This document shows, one piece after another, positions 48,175 to 58,003 of a DNA stretch of 64,000 nt. Within the stretch, counting starts at the first letter, position 1. Every line of letters starts with the position of its first letter. Below the pieces are notes generated by a model. The model ran no database searches. It was not told the origin of the DNA and saw only the letters and a program-made list of their open reading frames with translations. The translations under genes and the position numbers were made by a program. The DNA is taken from assembly GCA_026874595.1 (NCBI GenBank), contig CM049308.1, positions 53,703,624 through 53,767,623 of the forward strand, in the 5' to 3' direction. The stretch is from Sipunculus nudus (Eukaryota > Annelida > Sipuncula > Golfingiida > Sipunculidae).

Positions 48175-48189
48175 ATTAGTTTATCCCAG

Positions 48190-49312
48190 AACCTATTGTC
48201 GTCAGTTGTCATCCGTCTGTCTGTTAGCAGCAAGATCTCGGAAACTGCTCAGTAACCGTCTTTAATTTTGTCAACGTTTCTTGGCCTACGGTAATAGCAC
48301 AGACTTTTTTTTATTTCTTACTGAATCCTTTTGGACCATTTTGCGGGCCAAAAAGTGTCATTTTGGGACTTTGATTGTTGTTTTCTCAAAATCTGTTCTT
48401 TAATTTTTTTTTAATATTGCTGCAATCAAACCTTTATACCAATGTTTTTCTCCAAATTGGCCTTGAGTGACCTTGAAAGGTCAAACCCATGGTCACCAAT
48501 ATCAACATTTCAAAGATCTCCTTCTCAGACACTACCAGTCGGATTCTTCTAAATTTTAGTATGGAGCTTCCTTGAGACACTGTCTAGAAAAGGCTGCTCA
48601 CTGTTTTGAAAAATATTGATTATTAAAATTTTTTAATGAATTTTTGAAATAATAAAATTTTTCCATTTACTAAACATTGGAGATTTTTTTGAGCTTATAT
48701 CTCAGAATCTGTTACAGATATGGATGTAGTTAATATTGAGTGCATATATAATGTCATATATGGGCTTTCATTTGGTACTTCAACCTTGAAAGGTCAATTT
48801 TAAGGTAGCCAATGTCAAGACTTCAAAGATAATCTTCTTCAAAACTACAAATTGTATTCTTTTCAATATTGGTATGGAGCTTTCTTGGGATAGAAATCTT
48901 TGAAAAATTTCTATATTTTTAATTTTTTTTCTTTTCATGAGTCTTTTAAAAATTAAAATTTCCCCTTCACTTAACATAAGAAATTTTTTGGGGTGGGGGT
49001 GGGGCTATATCGCAGATGTGAATGTAGTTACTATTGAACATTTATCATGCTTATATAAACACATATTATAAGCTTTCATCTGGTACCATGATATCTGACC
49101 TTGAGTTCTCTTGAAAGGTCAAACCCAAGGTCACCAGACATCTTTTTGAAGACTTGGGCTGTTTTCTCAAAAAAAAATCATTAATGCTTTCCTCATAATT
49201 TGGCAATCAAACACCAGGTTAGTGCCCCTATTTTTTTTTCAAGGGACCTTTAAAATATTTTTTAAAAAAATCCAGGAACCTGGTATCCTACAAGGGCCGT
49301 GGCCCTATTTTA
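48190..49312 (+). repeat. Family-2 interspersed repeat
   Basis: It starts AACCTATTGTCGTCAG and GTCTGTCTGTTA, holds three related modules (AAGATCTCCTTCTCAGAC, TTAGTATGGAGCTTCC; similar text near 48520, 48840 and 29990), and ends TCCTACAAGGGCCGTGGCCC plus T run. It is placed head-to-tail after family-1 copy E. Confidence 0.6.
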
Positions 49313-49386
49313 TATGCTGGTTTGGCCTTTTATCAGACATGTTTATTTCTAAAAAGTACATTATTTTTCTTTTTTTTTGTTGCCAG

Positions 49387-49582
49387 ATTATCGACATGAC
49401 TGAGATCGAGCTCCAAGAACTCGCTAGACATATGGGCCACGAGTTGGCTGTGCACAGACAGTTCTATCGTCTCCAAGAAGACGTTATTGAATTGGCGAAA
49501 GTTTCAAAGCTCTTACTGGCGGTGGAAAATGGCAAGGCCCATCGGTTTGCAGGCAAAAGTTTAGATGACATAGAGATGGAAG
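49387..49582 (+). CDS. Tyrosine recombinase core, exon with catalytic His and Tyr
   Basis: Acceptor TTTTTGTTGCCAG, donor GTAATA; phase 0 in, 1 out. It reads IIDMTEIELQELARHMGHEL then AVHRQFYRLQEDVIELAKVS and KLLLAVENGKAHRFAGKSLD. MGH is the third catalytic box (LGH of the family) and QFYR carries the nucleophilic Tyr at the usual spacing (12 residues after the His). With Arg I, Lys and Arg II in the preceding exons the active site appears complete. This is the strongest single exon for calling the gene a recombinase. Preceded by a family-2 element ending 75 bp upstream. Confidence 0.9.
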
Positions 49583-50027
49583 GTAATATTTTGCTATATT
49601 AACATTTGTATTTAGTCAATAGTTAATGCAGATACTTTAAATTAATGGAGGCAACGAAGCAACTATTTTTCTCATATCAACATCCTTCCTATAAAGGCCT
49701 AATAAAATTGGTGTAATACCTGCTTATATTGGTCTTCTTGGATGCAGTTTGGGATTGTGTAACAACTACTGCATTCACTAAATTCAGCACAATCCCTTCA
49801 CATACTGTGTCCTTTTCCAAATTTACATAGGCCTTGAAAATTTTAAATATTTATTAGACAGTGGTGCCCACGTGAAACAGTTCCATGGGCGTGGAGTGAC
49901 ACAAAATGGTTAGATTTCAGCAACTCCATTGGTTTTGCTAACATAGTGGCCGACAGCGAATATATGCCTTAGTTGAAGACTTGCACACCTTCCCTAATTA
50001 AGTTTCATTAAAATTATTCACTGACAG

Positions 50028-50162
50028 AGCTTGATGAGTCCCTTTGTTTGGAATCTACTGAGTATGCTGAGAGACCACCTGTGAACACACCAGACCCATT
50101 GGTGCCAGCTCCATCAACACGCACACCAGAGGAATCAAGCACTAGGCAAAGACCAGAAAGAG
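50028..50162 (+). CDS. Pro/Thr/Ser-rich linker exon
   Basis: Acceptor TTCACTGACAG, donor GTAGCA; phase 1 in and out. It reads ELDESLCLESTEYAERPPVN then TPDPLVPAPSTRTPEESSTR and QRPER. A disordered linker between the recombinase core and the C-terminal domain; no motif. Confidence 0.75.
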
Positions 50163-50339
50163 GTAGCACTTTTTATATTTCACCATCCTATTGCTATCAT
50201 TTTTGGTTAGGCTTTCTGTACAAGAGTGAATGGCAAATATGTCTCAAAAACAAAGCATATTCTGAAGACAGCCCCTGTTTATATAACATATATGAAAAAC
50301 ATACAAGAAATCATACACAGTGTCTTCTAACTGTGATTT

Positions 50340-50827
50340 TCCGTGATTTGTCCGTGATATGAAAGATGGCCGCCACGCCAGGTTTTGTACATATATAATT
50401 GCTATTAAAAGGCTTACAGAGTTGTTGATTGCAAGGCTGGAGACCATGGGAGGGGAGGGGGTTTGTTTGCTTAGCCCAGCCATTCACATTAGAATAGGCA
50501 GATCAGCAGGGAGTGAGGGTGGGGGCACATAGACTGTAGTAATAACATAGATGAGATATATGGGTAGAGTTACAACGCTTGCGCTTTTATTTAATGTACC
50601 ATGAATCCATGACATTCAACATGTTCAACCTTGAGTAAAAATAGCCAGAAATTCAAACTTTGACAAGAGTTTTTGCCAAATATTGTATTTGCCTTGTATT
50701 TGCCTTGTCAATTTCTTTCTTTCGACATGCCTTGTGACATGCCGGGTTGCCCAAGGCCTTTAGGCCTTAATGTCTAGTTGAATATTGAATTGGACAGAAA
50801 ATCTAGTAACCTGCATGAACCTATTTT
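50340..50827. other. Intron with worn repeat fragments
   Basis: No coding frame. A family-2-like 3' end is visible near 50800-50826 (AGTAACCTGCATGAACCT then T run), directly followed by a family-1 start. Confidence 0.45.
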
Positions 50828-53453
50828 TAGCTCAGCTGACTATAAGTCATCTGAGCTATAGTCGTGGTCCATTGTCCGTCGTCCGTCCGTCTGTCCGTCC
50901 GTCCGTCCGTCCGTAGATGTGGCACGTTTTGAAACCGTAAGACCTAGGAATCCAAAATTTGGCATAATGTTAGATGTCCCCAAGATCTCCTACCAAGCCG
51001 AAAACTGGGTCTTTGCAACTTCGTTCCTTTGAGAAATTAAGGAAAAACCTCAATTTTTTATCAAAAACCTATTTTCACACTTCAGGACTGCCTAATATCA
51101 AAACCACTCATCTGTTTTTCCTCATATTTACCATAAATATTCCTCTATATAGTTCCTATGTACATGCCAGAAATTATGTCTGTATTATTTAATTTAAAAA
51201 AGTTATGGGCCCAAACATAATGCATTTTGTAAAAAATCAGGAAAGATATTTGATCACTTAACACAAAAAATTTTAAAGCTATTGACCTTTTTTCCAGTAA
51301 TATAACTTTAATTAATCAAAATTAAATTGTATACCCAAAATTAGATGAAAATCTTTTAAATTTTCTAAAATATTAATAAAAATAAAAAATTGGTACCTTA
51401 AATTTTGCCCAACTTTGACCATGGCACGTTTTTTTCCTGTAAGTACTGTGGATTTAATTTTCACAGCATGTTTTTGTTAGCATTTCAACTGTTAACACCA
51501 AAAATTTGAAACCAGTTGATCAAAAACTGTAGATTTTAATAAGTTTTCAAGCACCATGTAACATATTGTTTACATCAAGCTAGTGTTATGCAGTTTGCAA
51601 GAGCTCAGCTCCCCAGCTTCAGCTCTTAGTTCCTTAAATTCGGCATACAGTTAGATGTCTCCAAAATCCCCTACCATGCCAAGAATTTGGTCACTAGGAC
51701 TTAATACCTTCGAGATATTAATGAAAAACTTCATTTTTCCATTAAAAACCCATTGTTACACTTCAAGACTGCCTAATATCAAAACCACTGATCTGACTTT
51801 AATCATAAATAATATAGATATTTTTCATTCTCTATGCACATGCCAGAATGATGTCAGTATTGCGTAATTGTTTTAAGTTATTGGCCCAAACATAATGCAC
51901 TTTGTAAAAAATCAAGAAATATATTTACTCCCTTAACGAGGGCATTGCTGAAGCTAGAGATTTTTTTGTCAGGGATGTAACATTATTTAATCAAGATTCA
52001 ATTGAATACCCAAAATTAGTTCTGAATTTTTCAAATTTTATAAGTTATTAGTATAAATATAAAATTAGTACCTTAAATTTTGCCCAACTGTGACCATGGC
52101 ACGTTTGTGTCCTGTGAGCACTGTTGATATAATTTTCATATCATGCACACATTAGGATTTCAGCTTTTTAGTTTAGAAAGCTGAAAGAAATTGGCCAAAA
52201 ATTGTAGCTTTTATTAATGTTTTTTATGAGACCCTGTCAGACTTTGGCTCTCTCCAGCCCCTCTTGAGTCACCTGTATGTTGACCTTGTTGACCTTTCAT
52301 CAAATTATGCACGCTTGAGGCGAGGCATACAGGAATCCAGGCAGCTTATGGCCAGCCACAGTTGATCCAGGTGTCCAACCCAACTCATCTAGTAGTTTTA
52401 ACCAACAACATAACAATAAACAATAAATTAATAAATTTTTATTGTTTTTAATAACAAGTTAAAGAAAAATAGAAAAGGAATTTGTTAGTTTATAATAACA
52501 GGAAATTAACTTGCAGTTACTGATGATATAAGAATCTTGTATCGATGGGTAGAATGTCACATATTCCAAATAACACCATGCAGTCACCTATGGCATTTTT
52601 CAGTTCAATTTTAATGATAAAGAAGTAAATCATATTATTCATTACTAATCATTAGGGATCATATGAAGGAAATTAATGATAGGCAAAGATGCAGTTGATA
52701 ATATTAATCTAGATTCCTACTGTGTCTAGTGTGTACATTGATGTGAAATTAGTCCAAAATGAATTTTTTACAGTTATTTTTTAATATAAATAAAAGCCAT
52801 AAAACCAGGTACTTATGATCATTATTTAAATGTGTGAATTTTGTATATTCTGGATTCTCAACATCATTGGTTGGTGAAACTGAATAAATACCAGACATGG
52901 TGCGAATACTTTGTAATTGTATTTAAATACGAATATGATTTTGTACTCCATTATAAAATTTCTTGCATAAAGAATAGGAATTCAGGTAAAAATGAAAGTA
53001 TATGAATACTCGTGCAAATACTTTTAAAATGTATTCATGAATGCATTCATGAATATATTCTTTAATATTATTTTAATAATCATATCAGTTATATTTCATT
53101 TTAAAAAATCATATGATTCTCTTATTATTTTTTATAAAAATTATATTTGGGACAATATTTGTAATTTTTTTTAATAAATAGTTAAACTCTTTTATTATAT
53201 GTTCTGCTTATAAGTTATATGGCCAAGTCAAAATCTGTGTGACAATAGTACTCCATTTGTTAATAAAATAAATGAAATCAATCCTCTTCCCTGTCTCCAA
53301 AGGTACTATCAAAATCATACATAAGCTAAACAACAACAACTCATAATACAGCTTATATTTATTACCACACAAAACCAGCATGTGCCTCATTTCTAAATAA
53401 TATTTTTTTATCATATATAACAGCTGAGCGTCGTGACCCATAGGTCCCTTGTT
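50828..53453 (+). mobile_element. Family-1 Helentron-like element F, long copy
   Basis: It starts TAGCTCAGCTGACTATAAGT plus repeats of CCGTC, and ends CAGCTGAGCGTCGTGACCCA then TAGGTCCCTTGTT at 53453. It is paralogous to 23041-25639 across its length, including the two ~680-bp modules and the ATTCATGAATGCATTCATGA segment. The 3' end is 18 bp upstream of the acceptor of the next exon. No intact ORF. Confidence 0.78.
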
Positions 53454-53471
53454 TGTTCTTTATCTTAGCAG

Positions 53472-53549
53472 TAGCCAAACGGAAGCACATGAGTGATGAT
53501 GAACAGGAAGATGACTCTGATAGCAATCTTTCCTTCAAGCTGGATGATA
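53472..53549 (+). CDS. Acidic linker exon
   Basis: Acceptor TTATCTTAGCAG, donor GTAAGT; phase 1 in and out. It reads (V)AKRKHMSDDEQEDDSDSNLS then FKLDD. AKRKH could act as a basic nuclear-localisation patch, next to an acidic Ser/Asp stretch like those phosphorylated in nuclear proteins. That is inference from composition. Confidence 0.72.
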
Positions 53550-53712
53550 GTAAGTTCAAATACTGTGGTTGCCCATTGTTCGCGAGGTTTTTATTTTTGC
53601 GATATTCGCGAATGGTATATAATCACGAATATGAAACCCTCGGGAAGAAGCTGCCCTTTAATCGAGGATGAGCAAGAGGATATGATGCATCTGCAGGTTC
53701 TGCAAAAATTAA

Positions 53713-55455
53713 CTAGAATACGGGTAGTCAACAAGCGACTACGTGTATCCGCCTAAATCAGAGTGGAACGAGTGAAGTGAGGCATGGATTAAGTGGCAAG
53801 GGGAAATAGAGTGAAGTGTTGCATATTAGCATGGATGTCTGCAGCCAAATTGTGTATGAAGGTTGCCACCCCTACCACAAAATCCAGAAAGCCGTCCCAG
53901 TTGTATACATATGCAAAATTTAAGGCAGATAAGTCAAACCACTACATGTATATGAGTGATTTTAGCCCGTGGCAGACAATCAGATGGACGCTGAGCAAAA
54001 ATGGTTGCAGGTGACGGCACCAGTTTTGCATATGATAAAGAGCTATGTGAGAACTATACACATGCAAAACTTTTGCCCAATCGGTCAAAAGGTTCCCAAG
54101 ATATGAGCTTGGATGTCTGCTGCATAAACTAGAATGCAGGTGGCTCCACCTGTCATAAAATCAAGAGAGCTGTCAGGGATGTATAAACCTGCAAAATTTT
54201 AGCCAGATATGTCAAATCACTGCCGAGATATGAGTGATTTTATCCCATGGCAGACAAACAGACAGGAGCTGTGCAAAAATGGCTGCAGGTGGCGCCACCA
54301 GTTTTGCATATGTTATAAAGCTCTCCAAGGGCTACATTTGTGCAAAAAAATTTTCCTGATCGGTCAAACGGTTTTCCGAGATATGAGCTTGGATGTCTGC
54401 AGCGTAAATGTGAATGAAGGTGGCGCCACCTGTCATAAAATCAGAAAAGCTATCCAGGATGTATACGCATGCAGAATTTCAGGTGAATTAGTCAAGTCAC
54501 TGCAGAGATATGAGTGGTTTTAACCCAAGGCAGACAAGCAGGTGGACACTGTGCAAACATGGTTGCAGGTGGCGCCACATTTTTTGTGTATGTTATAAAG
54601 CTCTCCAAGGGCTACATTTGTGCAAAAAAATTGTCCTGATCGGTCAAACGGTTCCCGAGATAATAGCTTGGATGTCTGCAGCGTAAACGTGAATGTAGGT
54701 GGCGCCACCTGTCACAAAATCGAAAAAGCTATCCAGGATGTATACGCATGCCAAATTTCAGATGAATTAGTCAAGTCACAGCAGAGATATGAGTGATTTT
54801 AACCCAAGGCAGACAAACAGATGGACACTGTGCAAACATGGTTGCAGGTGGCGCCACCATTTTTTGTGTATGTTATAAAGCTCTCCAAGGGCTACATTTG
54901 TGCAAAAAAATTTTCCTGATCCGTCAAACGGTTCCCGAGATATGAGCTTGGATGTCTGCAGCGTAAACGTGAATGTAGGTGGCGCCACCTGTCACAAAAT
55001 CAGAAAAGCTATCCAGGATGTATACGCATGCCAAATTTCTGGTGAATTAGTCAAGTCACTGCAGAGATATGAGTGATTTTAACCCAAGGCAGACGAACAG
55101 ATGGACACTTTGCAAACATGGTAGCAGGTGGTGCCACCATTTTTTGTGTATGTTATAAAGCTCTCCAAGGGCTATATTTGTGCAAAAAAAATTTCCTGAT
55201 CCGTCAAACGGTTCCCGAGATATGTGGGTTTATGTGTGGAAACAGACGCACAAACGGACGCAGAGCGCAGAGGAAAGGTCAGAGGTCAAAACAAAATCAG
55301 GGTGCAGCAGTTCACATGTGACCCAAACATAATCCCGGGTTTCGTAAAATTCCGCCCAGTGGTTACGGAGGAGTTCTCCGGAAACCAACGCAGCGGCGGC
55401 GTGCAGCTGAAAACTTAGTATCCGCAAAACTCTGTTTTGGCGGATACAATTAGTT
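53713..55455 (+). mobile_element. Helitron-like element with ~280-bp tandem repeats (family 4)
   Basis: The 5' end holds GTATCCGCCTAAATCAGAGT. The 3' end at 55416-55446 is a strong hairpin built from GTATCCGC and GCGGATAC around AAAACTCTGTTTT. Between them are five to six units of about 280 bp; GGATGTCTGC occurs at 53832, 54111, 54391, 54670 and 54950. Units contain the palindrome GGTGGCGCCACC and CGGTCAAACGGTT. A minus-strand relative lies at 63.1-63.77 kb. Noncoding, lying in the intron between 53549 and 56872. Confidence 0.75.
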
Positions 55456-55773
55456 TTCACACCTCTGAAAACATGGTTTGTAAATCAACAACATAATCTG
55501 AGGACGGTATCGCCACCTCATGCAAACACTTAATGATAATTGTCAAAACATCGATCATGAGACAGGTTATAATACAATGACTATAACGGTAATAAGTGAG
55601 GTATTGTGGGATTTATTTTTTTTTATTATAAATGTTAATATTAATGTACTTTGATTTCGTAGATTCTGGTGCAATCGCGAAAATGAAACCCTCGCAAAAC
55701 TTTCAAAAAGAAGAAATCGCAAAATTTCAGCCTCTCGAATATGAAGCCAACTACAGTATTGACTAATTACCTA

Positions 55774-55847
55774 ATCATATATCATCATTGACGCCCACAT
55801 CCATGTAGTTACTACATGGATGTGGGTGTCACTGATGATATATGATA
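55774..55847. repeat. Perfect-type palindrome, ~36-bp arms
   Basis: Arms ATCATATATCATCA, CCCACATCCATGTAGT and their complements meet at 55810 with almost no loop and about two mismatches. It would form a cruciform or hairpin and may be a MITE remnant. Confidence 0.85.
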
Positions 55848-56871
55848 AGTAAGTAACGCCAATTTAGGTACAAAACAAACTTTTGAAAATATATTTTGAG
55901 CCTATTTCATTAAAAGTGGTCATAATAATTAAGTTTTGCAGAATATTTTAACTTTTTATTGGTGTGCAGTAAAATTGCTAATTTTGGTGGCTTATTTATT
56001 TGGTGCTACATACAAAACTAAACCTCTGCCAAAATAATCGCTATTTGTAAAATTCATCCAAACCACTAAATAAAAAACTATTTTGTGGTTCATGATTCAT
56101 TTGGCAGTACCAACAAAACTGCCAAATTTAATTTTTCTATCGAAATTTTTGCTCTGTAGTTAAAGTGTTACAATACATCAAAACAACTGAATGAAATCAC
56201 CACCAAATGTGCTTTAGGCGCCAACTGCCAAAATTAATAGCCACCAAAAATAGTCATTTTACAGTAAGCTTGATGTACCAACACTAGCAGCTGGTAAACT
56301 GACTGCCTACCAGGTCCTTGAGGAGTAGGGTTGGGATTGATGCTGTAAGATTGGTACTATAAGGGAAATAATTGGAGCTGGAATGAAGCGGGTGGAGGCT
56401 ATGGTGTTGAGGGGTAAATATAGTCACCTGTATTTGGCAAGGGTCATGGGGGCGGTAACAAGTATTGAGGTGGGAATCTTTGAGGGAAATGAGGTAGATG
56501 TGGAAGCCTCAGGTGTTAGGGCCCGTTCTACAGTATCATAGTGTTCAAAAGATTATTAGTACCCTCCTGTGTTTTCTAATGGGTCAGGGGTGCAGGTTGG
56601 CAGAAATTCAAATATCAATAATCATTTTAAACGTTAATTTCCAAAACCAGTTTTATTACTAGAACAATTTGAACAATTCCAAAGTTCAGTGTGTCTTTTA
56701 TTTTATGCTGATACAAAATGTTTGGTGCATTAAAAAACTGCAATTTACATCAGATTTGATATCCAGCTTACACTACTTTTTGTAAATCTTGGTTATGCCA
56801 TGTCTTTTCACACACATGCTGATATTTGAGAATTGTTTTAACTTTGAGTGTTCCATCTCTGCCTTTTCCAG

Positions 56872-56922
56872 CGAACACTCCAGATTCATCTTCAGATGAA
56901 GAGCCAACCTCACCAATAAAAG
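56872..56922 (+). CDS. Acidic Ser-rich micro-exon
   Basis: Acceptor TGCCTTTTCCAG, donor GTATGA; phase 1 in and out. With the A of 53549 it reads (T)NTPDSSSDEEPTSPIK(G). DSSSDEE and TSP look like casein-kinase-2 and proline-directed phosphorylation sites. Short, but borders and phase fit both neighbours. Confidence 0.7.
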
Positions 56923-57571
56923 GTATGACATTTACCCTTATTACCAGCTGTAAGCTTTTATCTTAGAAAAATGTCAAGGATGTCTCCAGCAATTTTTTTT
57001 AATCTCTTACAAAAGTTTCAGCCTGACTCTTTTCCTCTTGTATCATATCCCCTTTTGTGTGAAGGGCTTTCAACACCTAAACTATTATTTTTCCTTACTT
57101 ATTTTTGGTGTGCACTAGAGCAGCCACAGAAAGCTTCCAAACAAAACTAAGACATCAAATAGGTTAACAGCCACCCATTTTAATGTCCACCTATCTGCCC
57201 TGCATTTTATGAGCCTAAGCAGAAACTAATCAGGAACTGTATATTGTCATATTTATTGGTTCAATTTTTGTGTTAGCTCAAAGATTGTGTTCACCTGTTA
57301 AACAGTTCATAGCGGGACATTTCACCAGTTAGAGAGACTCAAGCATATCATCTGTTTCGTAGCACTATAAATTATATTCAATACCTGAATTGTGTTGCAA
57401 AAAATACCTAAAATAATGACACAACCCTATGATAAATTCTCTGATAGATACAGCTCAGTTACTGCCTGAATGTCCCAACTCCGTTCAAAATTATGTCCCA
57501 AAAAGGTCTGGAAATAATGTCCCAACTCTCAAATGAAATTTAAGATAAATATATTGTCATATTGATTTCAG

Positions 57572-57831
57572 CTAAGAAGTCCACTCATGGAAAGCCACAG
57601 CCCAGAACCAAATGGACTGAGGCGGAAGTCACAGCCATAAAAACATCCTTACTACGGAAAGTCAGAATCAACAAACGCCCACCCACTAAAGCTGATGTGC
57701 TCACATGTGTTGCGGAACATCAAAGCTTGTCGGAGAGAACTTGGCTGTCAATAAAAAGCAAAACCTGGTCAATGTTCCAATATGACCAGAAAAAAAAATC
57801 CCAAATTGCCGCCAAGCTTTTGAAAATGTAG
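57572..57831 (+). CDS. C-terminal Myb/SANT-like exon of the YR gene
   Basis: Acceptor TTGATTTCAG; ends with TAG at 57829-57831. It reads (A)KKSTHGKPQPRTKWTEAEVT, AIKTSLLRKVRINKRPPTKA and DVLTCVAEHQSLSERTWLSI then KSKTWSMFQ and a Lys-rich tail. The pattern W-T-E-x-E ... K-P/A-x-x-D/E ... L-x-x-R-x-W/T-x-x-I/V-K-x-x is the Myb/SANT-like helix-turn-helix often found at the C-terminus of recombinase-derived proteins; I infer DNA binding. No canonical AATAAA follows before repeats start at 58004. Confidence 0.8.
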
Positions 57832-58003
57832 GAAAACCAGTGAAAAGTTTGAGTTTGTGGACTCGTGATAAATGTGCAATTCTTACAAGAAATTGGAAAG
57901 TTCAAGATAATTTTTCTGATGACAAGAAAGTTCTTCTTTATTTAAAAGAAATACTCTGATTTTAAAAATATATTCTCAGTCTAACAAGGAAAGCAGTTTT
58001 TAG

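Larger units (their letters stand above)
20467..57831 (+). other. Gene span: SET - tandem-repeat - zinc finger - tyrosine recombinase - Myb-like protein
   Basis: Model built by hand from 18 exons with AG/GT borders: 20467-20563, 20692-20836, 21024-21215, 21374-21410, 26154-26244, 30399-33191, 33547-33608, 33932-34007, 34219-35117, 35764-35958, 44444-44676, 44957-45089, 45478-45603, 49387-49582, 50028-50162, 53472-53549, 56872-56922 and 57572-57831. Codon phases agree at all 17 junctions and the sum is 5799 nt. Known families: SET domains methylate lysine; tyrosine recombinases (Crypton, DIRS, phage integrase type) cut and join DNA through a Tyr-DNA bond. I recall, without being able to check, large uncharacterised predicted proteins in fish and molluscs with the same order of C2HC finger, recombinase core and C-terminal SANT-like part. 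Inference: a domesticated or still mobile recombinase gene with a chromatin-modifying domain. Weak points are the SET-to-30399 link (exon 26154-26244), an unknown 5' end, and the TGA at 34869-34871. Confidence 0.7.
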
